Shown here: positions 11,411 to 24,249 of the stretch, piece after piece | Layout: every line of letters begins with the position of its first letter | Position numbering within the stretch: the stretch's first letter is position 1 | NCBI GenBank assembly: GCA_949825065.1 | Contig: OX463854.1 | Span: forward strand, 11,693,112 to 11,757,111 | Direction of reading: 5' to 3' | From: Odontocerum albicorne | Taxonomy: Eukaryota; Arthropoda; Insecta; Trichoptera; Odontoceridae | DNA length: 64,000 bases | The notes under the pieces: model-generated | Database searches by the model: none | What the model saw: only the letters and a program-made list of their open reading frames with translations | Told to the model about the DNA's origin: nothing | Translations under genes and position numbers: made by a program

Positions 11411-11414
11411 ACAT

Positions 11415-12035
11415 TACTTTCAAAAACTTCCCAGTTGGGATTACTTAAGCATTCGAATTCTCTAAATTTACTGAAAACTATAAATATAATATAACAAATT
11501 TTATGGATTCATTAGTATTTTTAAGGAAAAATTAAAGCGACCATTTCTTTAAGTTTTAATAACATTTTATTTTTCTAAGAAAACTTAGATTTTTCGATTC
11601 TTATATATTATATGTTACAAGTGGAAAGATAAAAAAATCTTTTTAGGAAAAATTACGGCCTTCACGGAATTGACCAAGGACGAGTGAAAAGGATTTTTTC
11701 TAAATAAATAAATATAAATGACAGATACTCGTATATGTTATGTGTGTATGAAAGACGGTAGAATGAAAAAATGTAATTTAAAACGAAAATAAACAGAATA
11801 TTTTGATTCGAAAATATAACATTTCGGTATTTTTTATAAACAATACTTTATAAAATGTCAAAATTAGTTTCCTAAATAACAAACTTTTTTTTTATTATTA
11901 TTATTTTTTTTCTTCTATTTTATGTATGTGTAAGAGTGTGACCGGGACGCAAAATTTAAGAAATTATTATCTTTGGTCTTGTTAATGGGATCTCTGGTTT
12001 GAACTGTTACTTTAAACTTTTGACAAGATTAGGGA
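11415..12035. other. No recognised feature
   Basis: AT-rich with homopolymer runs. Confidence 0.5.
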
Positions 12036-12039
12036 TCTA

Positions 12040-12115
12040 TTTTTTATTTTATAGGGTACCATCGAGAATCGAACCCGAAACTCCGATTGGAAGGTAGGCG
12101 TCTCGTTAGCAACGA
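12040..12115 (-). mobile_element. SINE head fragment
   Basis: GGGTACCATCGAGAATCGAACCC is the reverse complement of box B with the SINE-B type GGTACC continuation. Box A (GCGTCTCGTTAGCAACG) is degraded. Confidence 0.5.
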
Positions 12116-12214
12116 TTATAACAGGAAAATCGAGTCATTGAATAAATATATAACAATTATAAACATTATACATAACTTAGTGTTGTTGTTATAGCTAAGT
12201 ATGCTGACGATTGT

Positions 12215-12680
12215 ATAGGGTGGCCACTGAAAGACTAAAGAATTTGAAAAAGTCATGACTTCGTCAAATTCTTTACTCATTTTCAATCTTTTTTATTTTA
12301 TTTTCTTACAAACTATACAACTTTACTACCCCAAGATACTAAGTAGCACTTGCAGTACGCCACTCGATTTCAATACTTTGCCAGAGATAATAAAAACTTT
12401 TTGAACAACTTGATAATGAGTGATGAGTCCCATTTTCATTTAAACGGGTATATCAACAAACAAAACTGCAAATTTTGGGGTACTGAGAATCCCAGGGAAT
12501 TATATCAACGGGGCCCCGTATAGGACAATGCTTGAAAAATTTTTACGCCCAGCGGTCGAAGATAATTAGCAAGTATAGTTCCAACAGAATGGAGCTACTG
12601 CGCACACTGCCAGGGTGACGATGTCATTGCGCGCAGTAAAGAGATTTTCATTCTTCAGCTTTTCACGGGCCACCCTGTAC
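12215..12680 (+). mobile_element. Decayed DD41D mariner/Tc1 element, internally deleted
   Basis: The ends are inverted: TATAGGGTGGCCACTGAAAG at the left and CACGGGCCACCCTGTA at the right. The plus-strand interior reads MSDESHFHLNGYINKQNCKF then WGTENP. This is the block around the first catalytic Asp of transposases like the one at 51.4-52.5 kb, which has SDKAHFDLVGFVNKQN and WGTEN. At about 465 bp it lacks most of the transposase. Confidence 0.7.
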
Positions 12681-12684
12681 TACA

Positions 12685-13430
12685 GTGGTTGTCAAAACCG
12701 CGGTGGCTTGATTAATAAGATAATTTTGTCTGCCGATCACCCTTTGCGATAAGATCGCAATTAGAGTCTATTCTGTTCTCGTTGAGTCGGCTCTAGTTTC
12801 AACGTTTTGAGTCATAATTGGACTGATATAACTTTTATATATTCGAACTTTGCTATCGATTTGTACATTTTTATTTTACCAGATCCCGTCTCTTAGTCAA
12901 CTGGATATTGCGGCTACCTTATTTCTTTGTTCCCTTATTTGACTGGAGAGAACATTTTAGCTTAAGATATCGATACATAAATATTTAAATGGTACAACAT
13001 ACTCAACATGCTTACGAATATCATCGGTAACTATTTTGCACCTCTTTGACTGTTTGAATATTGTTAAAGTCTTACCTTTGTTTATTGAAATGCTTAATTA
13101 GTGGAACTTCTATAATTAACATTATATGCAAACCCAAACTATTTTTTTTTGACCGACTTAATTAACTGACGAAGTATTTCGTTTAGAAATTATGAAAAGG
13201 TTTGACAATGTATCTACCGCACTTATCAAGTAGATTTTTGAAGACCAATTGGTATTGCAAATTAACAATAGACATACTTATAAAAATACGTAAGAAGAGA
13301 TCGATACAAGATTTATCTGATGAGAACTCTGGTTTCTTCATAGCATTCTATAAAGTGGAGATATAGACGCTGAAAAAAAGGAAAAGGATAATATGCTATA
13401 CGTTTTTGAGATATGTGGTTGACGCCAAAT
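12685..13430. other. No recognised feature
   Basis: AT-rich, no motifs. Confidence 0.5.
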
Positions 13431-13434
13431 GCTT

Positions 13435-13740
13435 GGCATTTCCTAAACTACAGATAAAGGAAAAACTGTCATCGATATGTCAGAAGAGAATACTGTGGTA
13501 CTTCGGATATGTCGCTAGAAGCTAATAGTGGCTGGAAATGTTAAGGGTCAACGAAAAAGAGGACGATCTACAACAAGTGGAATATACCAAATGAAATAAA
13601 TTACTAGTTCTTCATTGAAGACTGCACTTATGATGACTTAGAATCAGAAGTGGAGGTGAATTATCCACTCAGTTCCAGACTATCAGGGAACAATGATACT
13701 CGGCCATTAGTAGTACAACTAAGAAGAAGTAGACATGTAT
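13435..13740 (+). mobile_element. LINE-B fragment (RTE-like C-terminus)
   Basis: The plus-strand reading QRILWYFGYVARS and the end region with a GAAGAAG-rich tail match the LINE family present at 15.3, 36.1 and 40.0 kb (FFGHIxRxDxxNLERL pattern). Multiple stops. Confidence 0.55.
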
Positions 13741-14050
13741 CGACAAGCTTAAAACTGGTATAACACACATACTCGTAATTTTTAAATGAGTAACTAACGT
13801 AAAGTATAAAATGTCTGTTTTCGAAATATTATTGAAATAATAAAAGTTCAGCTGTCAAATAAGAAAATGTACCATAAGTTCTGTTTTTAATTTTAAAATG
13901 ATCAAACAATACAAAATCGACAGTACTTACGTCCGTATGTAGCATTTGGAGTTGTCATAGTTATGGTTTAACAGTTATTATTTAACTAATAATTTAATTT
14001 AACTAATGTTGTAGGTCAGTAATTATTTAACAGTTATTATTCAACTAATG
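13741..14050. other. No recognised feature; short local duplication
   Basis: TTTAACAGTTATTATT-like sequence is repeated near 13970 and 14025. Otherwise plain AT-rich DNA. Confidence 0.4.
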
Positions 14051-14052
14051 TT

Positions 14053-14295
14053 ATAGACGACTTCCGTGGCCTAGTTGGAAAGATGCTTGTCTCCCAACCC
14101 GGTGGTTGCGGGCTCGATTCTCGTTGGAAACCAGATTTTTTAAAATGGATTCTACTTTGGTTTTCACTTGGGGCTTCTTCGACATGTTTCTGATTGGTTG
14201 GAAGATATCGCCACATGGTAATAAGTCCACCAGGTTGTACTGTATACAACGAAAGTGTAGTTCAGTACAATAATACAATAGGTTTAACATTTTTA
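14053..14295 (+). mobile_element. SINE-A, near-complete copy
   Basis: The tRNA-like head has box A TGGCCTAGTTGGAAAGATGC and box B GGCTCGATTCTCG. The body contains TGGTTTTCACTTGGGGCTTC. The tail has TTGGTTGGAAGATATCGCC, AATAAGTCCACCAGGTTGTA and CTGTATACAACG, ending in TACAATAATACAATAG. The tail matches the LINE-J 3' end, so this SINE probably uses the LINE-J machinery. No coding sequence. Confidence 0.85.
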
Positions 14296-14299
14296 TTTT

Positions 14300-14740
14300 T
14301 CGCATAGTATTCTTTTTAATAAGATTAAAATACATAAAATAACAGCGCCAAATAATATATTTATCAAGAAGAGATAACTTTACTGTTGAACAGTAAAATA
14401 TAAATGTTAAAACAAGAAAGCAGTTTATAATGAGTGAGAATGCTTGATTCTTCGAACATTTATAATATGCTTGATTCTTCTATCAATTATTAAATTCACA
14501 CGCAATTCTTATTCAGTTTTACTGTTGCTGAGTAAATAATAAAGTTGCTTATTAACAGTTTCTAAAAAGTTTTCTGTCTGTAAGATATGTTGCTCTGCTC
14601 CAGGTTTCGTTTCATTAAAATTCAACATTATTAAAGATATCCGATTTCATTACGAAAACGGATTTAACTTATTCTTTTGTTAAAAATAGCTTTAAAATAT
14701 TTTTAAAAATTGTTTCTTTAGACAAATTTATAATTAAAAG
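14300..14740. other. No recognised feature
   Basis: AT-rich. Confidence 0.5.
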
Positions 14741-14742
14741 TA

Positions 14743-15249
14743 AAGGGTCTTTCGAATTGAGCGTTTTTTTTAAATTCTTGGATAAAACACAGATGGCATC
14801 GCGAACTTGTCTGGGTCTTGTGACATTTGAGAAGTGTAATGTATGACATTTATAAAAAATTGAGTCATATACTCGTACAATACAACAACGCATTCAAATT
14901 GTTGAATTATTTTATGTATTGTAATCTCCGGAAACAATGATGTATTGACCACCAAGATCATGTGATTTGACACCGTTGGACTATTTTCTCTGGGGTTACG
15001 TGAAAAGCCAGGTCTATAAGAATGACCCCTAATCAATTTCCGAACGCAATTATGCCAAAATGTCATTGAAAATTTTGACAAAAGGGTGGACATATGTGGA
15101 GTTGCAAGAGGTGGACATTTGGCGAATATTGTTTTTTGTGTTTAAATGTCATACATCATACTTCAATGACCAATAAAAAAATTTGAAATCAAAGCAAATT
15201 GTGTGTTTTATTCAAGGATTAAAAAAACCGCTCAATTTGAAAGACCCTT
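14743..15249 (+). mobile_element. Internally deleted mariner/Tc1 derivative, copy 1
   Basis: Inverted ends AAGGGTCTTTCGAATTGAGC (left) and CTCAATTTGAAAGACCCTT (right), flanked by TA at 14741-14742 and 15250-15251. The interior joins a transposase N-terminal stub directly to the third catalytic block (PRSCDLTPLDYFLWGY, then VKSQVY). All of the domain between them is missing. The copy at 55880-56431 has the same junction, so the deleted form itself was mobilised in trans. This copy also lacks about 50 bp present in the other. Confidence 0.85.
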
Positions 15250-15309
15250 TATTATAGACTTATTACTGAGATGGTTGCAAAAACAGCTGCAGATGCTAAA
15301 AAGCAGAGA

Positions 15310-15610
15310 CGATCGCGTCTTTAACGACGAGTAAGTAACATCTTAAAGAAACAGCAAGTCGAGGACAATATAAAGTAGCACAAAGACATGCACTGCGTCA
15401 TATTGAAATTTACTTCTGTCATAATTGACAGGTTATTAATAGTTTTAAAATTTGCGAGGATCGTGGTCGTCATGTCCCACTTTAGCAAAGATGATCTTGC
15501 TTTGTTCACCCCCTCTAGAAATAAATATCCCATTATCTTCTTCACTTGGTCGGTCCATTGGCTGTGCACACTGCCTCTGCTCATTCTGCCAAATAATATA
15601 TGATCCCTCG
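15310..15610 (-). mobile_element. LINE-B fragment on the minus strand
   Basis: The minus-strand frame at 15321-15617 contains HSQWTDQVKKIMG, matching the RW(T/S)DQV motif of LINE-B (compare RWTDQVRDIIG at 40.35 kb). Truncated, no RT core. Confidence 0.6.
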
Positions 15611-17650
15611 TGATCAAGTCTGATTAACTATTAACATTCTTGTGGATGGAAGACGATATGCGTGTATTGATGTAATGTGTGCTAACTGTTGCTTTTCAGA
15701 AACAAACTTTATTTGGTCGATTTTTCATGACTGAGGGTCGAGATCTCTCTGGTCCGTGTACCTGACTATCCATCTCTCCCTACTTTGGGCCTCTCAGAGT
15801 ACTGCCATTACAGATGACTCTGTTATGTTCCTGTGTGATCAGACCGTCAGGTTGGTGGTATATTTCTGTCTCGTCGTTCCTCTAATATGCCCGTTAACAC
15901 GAGTTTATCCAAATTCTCATCTTGCGAACTATGTGGTCAAATAATTGAATTACTCATCTCAGATAAATCGCGGACAGCCTATCCTCAATCTTAAGTTGTT
16001 GTTTCAATGATACATTGTCTCCATCACTCCATTTTGAATGCAACCATATTTTTTTTATATCATTTTTGCCCTCAGTGTTCAGTTCTCCGCTCCACACGAG
16101 AAATCGATCTCTAACTCCACAGAAGCAACCAGTCTTGACAAATGAAACCCAAATGATGGTAAGAAAATCTAATAGTGGATTATTTTATACCATTTGAGAA
16201 CTGCGATACTCAGGCATGAGCTAAGAAAGCTAAGAAAAAATAAGTGTTGAATTCTAAAGTATATCATTAATTTTACAACTAAAATACGACTTAAAAACTA
16301 ATATTTCCAAATTCTTAAAATTTACAAATAACTTATTTTTCCACGAGTAACACCCCTGGGAATTTCAACGGAATATATTTCTCAGTTTAAATATAATAAA
16401 TTTCCAGACTTTGGATAATATTTTTAAGACGATTTCTTGAAAACGTTCTCCTCCAAAATAGATGTAATAATTAATCCATTTATTGGAGAGCTTAAGCCGC
16501 CTTATCTGTGGAGAATTGTACAATTAATTTGAATGGATCAAAGAAATTCCCTTGCGACTGTGGCTTAATGTTAATATTTTCCAGACTTTTTTGCGGCGAT
16601 GACACAGCGGAAAATTTTTCGTTAAAATTCGTACAAAAAATCTTCAATAATAAGCACTGATTTTCTTTCAAGCGAAAACATTTTCTTTATTTTTCATTTC
16701 TTATTACAGTTAATTTTATTTTTTACTCCGCAATACAACATTTACAATTTATTGTACTTCATTTTAATGGAAATAACGGTACAAAAACAGTATATACAGA
16801 TATTTCTCGTTTTGTAGACTTGTTTACTAGGCAAGGTCTGTAATGAAGTTACATAATTTCTTAACCACATATTTTACATACTTGCCATAAATACACGAAT
16901 GAAACGTTCACTTACGAGTACATCCTTACAAATATTTAAATTCTAAGGTATCACACACACTATTTAATCCCCAGTATAATCTAACAACCACATAAAAAAC
17001 ACATCGAGCAATTACTCATCACACGCTCTATTTTGCATAAGTTATTTACTCACATGCCTATGTGGATACTTCCAAAATCTACTCGCCCTTCATCTAATTG
17101 ACATTTTGTTAAACCATTTTTGTTTAATTTTAAGGTGCAACTCACGGCATTAATTTGTATTGTATTCTTCAGCACGTCCGAAATTGTGAAACGGGCTTAT
17201 TGAAGAGCATGACTGGGATATATTATTGTTTGAGAGCCTTTGGGTTTAGAGCTATGGGAAAAGGTACGAAACTCAAAGTTTGTCATTGAACATGATGGAA
17301 ATATTACAGTAAGTGGAGAAGCAACAGCACTCACTAACATATAGTGTTGCGAGTGATGTTACAAAACGAACTTTTAAAAAAGATAAAACACTTGTTTACG
17401 TAATAATTATTATTTTTCTTTTAATATATGTGGGCTCTTTTCTTAGTTTAGTTTCTCTTACTTTTTATTTCACATCTGAATGAATCTGGTACTGAAAAAT
17501 CGGCAAATTATGCCTGTCTACAATTCCAAGAAAAGTTAATTTATAAGATGGAAGATGTGACATAATAGGCATTAGAATTTTCTTTATAACTGTATTGGCT
17601 TCTATATATATATATGTTTAATTTTTTCAGTATTCCTCATCTTTAGGCTA
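15611..17650. other. Largely unrecognised
   Basis: 15640-16010 has above-average GC and may extend the minus-strand LINE, but no motif is clear. ATACTCAGGCATGAGC at 16208-16223 resembles the LINE-B 3' end. 16240-17640 is plain AT-rich DNA with nothing I recognise. Confidence 0.4.
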
Positions 17651-17651
17651 A

Positions 17652-18055
17652 GGTCACACCAAAATGCTTCGCTAGGTGCTACGTGACTAATATACTAGGT
17701 GAATTCATGTTTGGCTACATCAAAGTGCTTCGCACAAATTCATTTGACATTTGGGAGCGGTTGAGTCAACAAACGATGCCACTCTCAAAACTAACCAATT
17801 TCATTACAACTTACCATCTTTATTTACTTCCTGTGCAACTTCATTTCAAAGCGATTTTATTACAGGTACATTTTTGTATAATTTGCTTGAGGGGGTCCAT
17901 AAAGGCTCCCTTTTGTACACAGCTGTTATTAAAACTTTCGCCATCTTGTAAAATCACTTGGTGACACAATAAAATTAACCACCACGTATATTCGCTAGGA
18001 GACTCACTAGGTGACTAATCGTCATGTAGCGTGGCGCGAAGCGCGCAGTGTGGCC
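17652..18055. mobile_element. Harbinger-like MITE
   Basis: The 404-bp segment has long imperfect inverted ends: left GGTCACACCAAAATGCTTCG, right end GCGCGAAGCGCGCAGTGTGG. The homology extends into subterminal blocks (GTGACTAATATACTAGGTGA versus the inverse of TCACTAGGTGACTAATCG). The flanking TAA/TAG could be a 3-bp target duplication of the TWA type. No transposase. Superfamily assignment rests on end style only. Confidence 0.6.
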
Positions 18056-18119
18056 TAGCTCGCAGCGTAGCTCTAAGCACCAAGAAAGGCTCCTACCTTC
18101 CTCTTCTCTTCCTTGTATC

Positions 18120-18290
18120 AAGTGAATTATATTTTGAAAGAAGGAAATATAAAAAGTCAGAGAAATCGTACGAGCTGTTTGAGAAGGTGTATGGATGTAG
18201 AGGAGACGAAATATATGTGTCGCTATAGTAAAATCTCACGCTCTTTACTCTCTGCCTTCTCTGGCAGGGAATCGGCGTGATTGTATGATA
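18120..18290 (+). mobile_element. RTE-A LINE, copy 6 (3' end only)
   Basis: The body AAGTCAGAGAAATCGTACGA, then GAGAAGGTGTATGGATGTAG, then the tip CTCTGGCAGGGAATCGGCGT and TGATTGTATGATA. Strongly truncated. Confidence 0.8.
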
Positions 18291-18469
18291 TTTAATTAAT
18301 TCATTCGCATTTATTGTTGACTTGAATGCCATAGAAATAGAAGGCGTTGCGATACAAAAGTATCGTACTAACCCGGAAAACAACGGTCAACTTCATACGA
18401 ACAAACCGTCCAGAGAAATATACCCTTCATTCCTAGTACTCGTATTATTATTAGTACACAAATTTAAAA

Positions 18470-18730
18470 TTTATCTAATGGCGTATATAAAACATAAATG
18501 ACAAATTTATAAGATTGCGTTATGTATATAAAACATAAATGACAAATTAATAAGATTGCGTATATTAAACACAAATTTCATATTTATAAAATGGCGTTAT
18601 GTATATAAAACAAAAATGAAAAATTTATAAGATTGCGTTATGCATATAAAATATAAATGACAAATTTATAAGATTGCGTTATGTTGCGTATATTAAATAC
18701 AAATTTCAAATTTATAAAATGGCGTTTCGT
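18470..18730. repeat. Imperfect tandem repeat, AT-rich
   Basis: About five units built from TATATAAAACATAAATGAC, AAATTTATAAGATTGCG and TTATG, with unit lengths of roughly 50-60 bp and drift between units. Confidence 0.75.
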
Positions 18731-18734
18731 TTTC

Positions 18735-19480
18735 ATATTAATATTTCATAAAATTTATTTCAGTTACAAATACTTCTATATCAGTGTTATATGTACCAAG
18801 TAAATCAATATATTTATCTGGCCACTTTAAGTACTCGTATGTGACTCCATTATGGTGCGTAAAATAAAATAAACTTTACTCTTGTGCTGACGTGAAATTG
18901 TGATCCCGTAGAAAAAACACATTTGTTCGAAGGTTAATCTTAAGTAAAGGAAGTTTCGTCGGGTGCTATTTTCGGGGAAATCTTCGGATTTTCTTATTTA
19001 TATCGACACACTAAAGTGGCGAGTCTCTTTAATATTGCCTTATAAAGTTAAGTCCTTACAAAAAAAATATTCGTATTTATAGCGACATCATTAGTTTATG
19101 TTACAGTTGTCGAAAATAGTGATTCCATAAGCAATTGTCTGGAATAAAATTTCGTATTTTTAGGTCAAATTTGTAGCGATCTCGTAACCAAACTTCACCA
19201 AATGCCCGTGTACGGTTTCTGACATTTTCAGTATCTCTACAATCTTTCTTGTAAAAAAAACTCTGATAAATTTAGATCAATAGCCTTGATTTGATTGTCA
19301 TCAATGGTTATTAGTTTTCCAAAGCGAACGCCATGTTCGAGTGTCGAATCACCATTACGATTTTTAAATTATATTTGAAACATATGATCGCTTACTGCAT
19401 CATCGCCATACACTACATTTTTTGTGTGTGTCGCATTCTTTCGTACATATATACAACCATACACGCAAATGCACACATAC
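18735..19480. other. No recognised feature
   Basis: AT-rich. Confidence 0.5.
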
Positions 19481-19484
19481 ACAC

Positions 19485-19517
19485 ACAAACATATATTAAT
19501 TCGCATATATGTACAGG

Positions 19518-19553
<36 letters not shown>

Positions 19554-19615
19554 TACACATTAACACGTACATACGCACATTCATACACGCACGCATACAC
19601 ACGCACATTCACCAT
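19485..19615. repeat. CA-rich microsatellite
   Basis: Dense ACAC and ACATACAC sequence with an uninterrupted CA run at about 19521-19551. Frames reading TH or CV repeats here are products of the repeat. Confidence 0.9.
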
Positions 19616-20130
19616 TAATAGACACGAGTTTATAATATTTATAATATTATTTATATATAGACCTAATTTAATACTTTTTTTTTAACTATTTTATTTTAAA
19701 ATCTCGAAGTTGTCTAATTGTAATCACCCTGGCTTATGTATGTAATCTACAAGTAAAATTTCCGCCATTTAGCAACTTTAAAATGATATTTTTCAATAAG
19801 ATACAAAGTGTACAAAACTTAAAGATGTTTATGTTAGGAAACTTAATAAGAATTATATGAATGTTGTAATAATAACTTAATAAGAATTATATGAATATTG
19901 TAATAATAACTGTGAACTAACTGTCCAGTCCCTTGTAAGATAAGCGTTGGCTTATCTTATAAAGACTTATGTTTCCAAATTTTAAATCAATGCGTTTGGA
20001 AAGCATAACCGATAACGATAAATATAATTTTTATATTCAATATTTTAACACGCAAACCGCGATCTATAACAAATTATTATTCTTTGTAAATCGATCGCGG
20101 ATTAAGAAATAAATAAAAAAAAGTGAAAAT
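19616..20130. other. No gene; one 33-bp duplication
   Basis: AATAAGAATTATATGAAT followed by G/A and TTGTAATAATAACTT occurs twice in tandem near 19843-19912. Otherwise AT-rich intronic sequence. Confidence 0.5.
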
Positions 20131-20137
20131 ACTTTAC

Positions 20138-20254
20138 CTCTAGCGTACATACTGGCGTCCTTCAAGTATACACCATAATCATCGTCGAATTCATTTAGCT
20201 CCCTGTAGTATCGGAGCATGCCCTTATTCCTCAGACCATACTCCAGGTTTTTAC
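20138..20254 (-). CDS. Receptor-type guanylyl cyclase, ligand-binding domain exon (downstream of the two)
   Basis: A 117-nt internal exon. On the minus strand the acceptor is TTTATTTTACAG before GTAAAAACC and the donor is GTAAAG after CTAGAG. It has one open frame: GT + 38 codons + G, so both flanking introns are phase 1. It encodes KNLEYGLRNKGMLRYYRELN and ends DASMYAR. With the G left by the exon at 27609-27771 it continues TI-GKNLEYGL without a break. From memory, the NLEYGLR and LKDASMYAR motifs belong to the ANF-receptor ligand-binding domain of receptor guanylyl cyclases, membrane enzymes that make cGMP on ligand binding. The kinase-like and cyclase domains are not in this window. The other two frames contain stops. 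Confidence 0.75.
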
Positions 20255-20399
20255 CTGTAAAATAAACCAAATTAATGTTTGGCTCTCAAGTTCAGTCTGT
20301 GTAAGCAAAGGAAAGATTATCTAACTTTGTGATAAATTAAAGCAGTAAATTAACTAGGATAATCAATTCTGTATATTGAAATTCAACATGATACTTTTG

Positions 20400-20637
20400 G
20401 ATGGGATTTCAGATTGGACACATACATACACATAGGATCCAACCCACAAAAACAGTTGATAAGACGTCAGTATTCCTACCCGGGGATTGCGGACTCGATT
20501 TCCTTCGGCGCCTAGATTTTATCAAAAAGGGCTCGAGTTCGATTTTTCTTCAAGACTTATTTAAGACCTTTCTGATTGGTTGGAAGACATCACCATATGA
20601 GAATTAACCTGCCAGGTTTTTCTGTATACAACGAAAT
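20400..20637 (+). mobile_element. SINE-A copy
   Basis: The head is damaged (box B-like GGACTCGATTTCC). The tail is clear: TTTCTGATTGGTTGGAAGAC, then CCAGGTTTTTCTGTATACAA. It runs straight into a long TA tract, which may have grown from the SINE tail. Confidence 0.7.
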
Positions 20638-20947
<310 letters not shown>

Positions 20948-20974
20948 TGGTACACTTGGTGTGGTATTAAAATG

Positions 20975-21689
20975 CTGGAAAGAAGGAATTATTAGTACAT
21001 ACATACATACATTAGTAGCCTCAGTAGTTGAGAGCATATATATTAATTTAAAGTAGTAATTTATTTTCGAATGAATTAGCATAAAAGTTTGTGAATACGT
21101 CGGGTTCAGGTTTAGATTTACTTGTTGGTCGTTTTGTTTGGTTTTAATCTTTATTGTTCTTCTGTGTCTTGATTTGATCGCTGCTGGGTAAAGGCGCTTT
21201 TCAAAGATTTCCATATCTTGCGGTCTCTCGCCTCTCTTTGCCAGGTCACGCCTGCGAATTTTACGAAGGGTCTGTCCCATCTGTTTTGAGGTCTTCTCCT
21301 CGGTCTGATTGTTTCTCGTGGTATCCAATCTGTGCTCTTTTTAGTCCATCTATTGTCTTCCCTTCTCACCACGTGTCCTGCCCATTCCCATTGACTTTTG
21401 AGTATTCTTTCCATTATGTCTGTGACCTTCGTTTGGCTTCTTATCCACGTAATTGTCTTTCTATCTCTTTTTGTTATCCCCAGCATACTTCTTTCCATGC
21501 TTCTTTGTGTAGTGACGAGGCGCTGTATTATTTTTGAGTTAAGGGTCCACGTTTCACAGCCGTATGTGAGTACCGGGAGGATGCATTGATCGAAGACTTT
21601 GCTTTTTAGACATAACGGGAGATTTTCTCTGAAAACTCTGTTATTTCTTCCAAATGCGCTCCAGCCCATTTTTATTCTTCTGTTAATTT

Positions 21690-21690
<1 letters not shown>
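20975..21690 (-). mobile_element. RTE-type LINE, C-terminal coding fragment and tail
   Basis: The minus-strand frame at 21151-21669 encodes 172 residues with no stop. Motifs include ILPVLTYGCETWTL, RLVTTQRSMERSMLGI, WEWAGHVVRREDNRW and RPQNRWDRPFVKFAG, all typical of the C-terminal third of RTE-clade ORF2. The RT active site is missing. The 3' end points to low coordinates and ends in a TATG/CATA tail near 21000. The open frame suggests a younger insertion than most LINE fragments here. Confidence 0.8.
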
Positions 21691-22512
<822 letters not shown>

Positions 22513-22680
22513 TATTTTAGGTTTTCAGTTACTTCGCGAACTGTAAATATTGGATTCTGACATCAGATCTACCTGGAGATCCCTCAGCAGCTTCCTTACA
22601 GCATTTTTTATTTTTTGGCCTGGATGACTCTTTAGTAACATTGTTCTCTGTTTTGGATATACAGGAGACGGTATCTATTT

Positions 22681-22880
22681 NNNNNNNNNNNNNNNNNNNN
22701 NNNNNNNNNNNNNNNNNNNNNNNNNNNNNNNNNNNNNNNNNNNNNNNNNNNNNNNNNNNNNNNNNNNNNNNNNNNNNNNNNNNNNNNNNNNNNNNNNNNN
22801 NNNNNNNNNNNNNNNNNNNNNNNNNNNNNNNNNNNNNNNNNNNNNNNNNNNNNNNNNNNNNNNNNNNNNNNNNNNNNNNN
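22681..22880. other. Assembly gap (200 N)
   Basis: 200 unknown bases. Apparent open frames spanning this stretch are meaningless. Confidence 1.
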
Positions 22881-23039
22881 TTTTTTTTAAGTGTCTGTGT
22901 AACAGAAAGATGAAGCCTAAATGTTCTTTTGTCGAACAGTGATACATTGTCTTTTCTCGTCTTGCATAAAAATAAAAATAAAATGGAGGAAAACAATAAA
23001 ATTAAAATAAAGACAAGACAAAAGCATCGTATCAATCAT

Positions 23040-23285
23040 TCGCACCCCCACGAACAGCGCCCCGAAGTCAAAAAGTATACTTTCATTGTCCATTCATAGT
23101 GTCAAATTTCTCTTCAAAGAATCGTGCCTCCCTTTTAATCTCTAAGCTCTGTGGGATCTTATCAAAGACAAATGGTGCCATGTAACAAAATTGCCTCTGT
23201 GAGAGGTTCTTACAAAAACCAACCAAAACCCTCCTACTCCCGGTTTTCATATAATAGTCACGGAAAATGATCAGTCTTGTTAGGT
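23040..23285 (-). mobile_element. Possible LINE C-terminal fragment
   Basis: The minus-strand reading has YMKTGSRRVLVGFCKNLSQR, then APFVFDKIPQSLRD, a pattern like the end of some LINE ORF2 proteins. Frameshifts and stops make family assignment uncertain. Confidence 0.3.
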
Positions 23286-23394
23286 GGAGAGAATTTGTGG
23301 CTTCCGTACGATTTATGTGGGAATCTAAGCAGTAGCAATAATTTTGATTTTATTTGGTTCTTTTTATATATTATACATATTTACGATCAGCTTA

Positions 23395-23990
23395 TTTTCC
23401 TGTCAGGATACGCAGAGAGGATACCCCACCAGACTTTCCTATCACGAAATTCATCTCTTGCCTCTTTTCAATTGAACTCCTACGATTTATCGACATGTTT
23501 TAAATTTCCTTCTTTCAAATATCATTACTTGATCTAACCATATTTTTTTGCTTCTGTATATACTCATATTTGTTCTGTATATACTCATATTTGTTCTGTA
23601 TATACTCATATTTGTTCTGTATATACTCATATTTGTTCTGTATATACTCATATTTGTTCTGTTTATACTGATATTTGTTCTGTATATTTGTTTTGTTAGT
23701 CTTTCTTTATTAATTTATTCTCCATGCCCAAACTATCTCAGAGTAGTCTTCATTTTATTTAATACTTCAGTCTTAAGATCACATTTATCCCAAATAACTT
23801 AATTTCCGATTGTACTATACTTTGTTATTCCGTAGGTCTTTGTTACTCTATAGGTTTGTATTACTTAAGTCGTTTTACACGCCCACGTTAACCATGCATG
23901 AAATTTGATACTAAAATTCTGTGCTGCACTATTTATTAGCAGATTTCGACACTGGTCTGGTTGAGTATATGATATATGTTTTTGTAAGTA
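23395..23990 (-). mobile_element. RTE-A LINE, copy 7, with internal minisatellite
   Basis: Tip TTCCTGTCAGGATACGCAGA, body through TTACTTGATCTAACCATA, TCAGTCTTAAGATCACATTT and GAGTATATGATATATG at the far end. A 21-bp unit is repeated inside it (23553-23690). Confidence 0.75.
23553..23690. repeat. Tandem repeat, about 6 x 21 bp
   Basis: The unit is TGTTCTGTATATACTCATAT plus T. It lies exactly where other RTE-A copies have a single TTTGCACTGTATATTTG-like segment, so it expanded within the transposon copy. Confidence 0.9.
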
Positions 23991-24249
23991 AATTCATACA
24001 ATAACGGTAATCTGAAAATATGATAAAATATTTAAGCCCTTAAAAAATTTAAGTAACATATACTTAAAGCATCAAACCTATAATAATCTGAGATAGCTTT
24101 TTGACGTTCATTTTCAATAATCCCAGGTTCTTTTCTTACTTGTATTAAAAACCACCCTGTGTTTTAAAAGCTATGGACCATCTTTCTTTCAAAGGGAATC
24201 TTAAGTTTAACTTTTTTGTTAATACATTTTTCTACCACTATTTTGCTTT

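Noticed and set aside
19333..19618. Frames with TH or CV repeats near 19.5 kb
   Set aside because: Produced by the CA microsatellite.
22529..23035. Frames of 90-168 codons spanning the N block
   Set aside because: The central part is unknown sequence; no evidence of coding.
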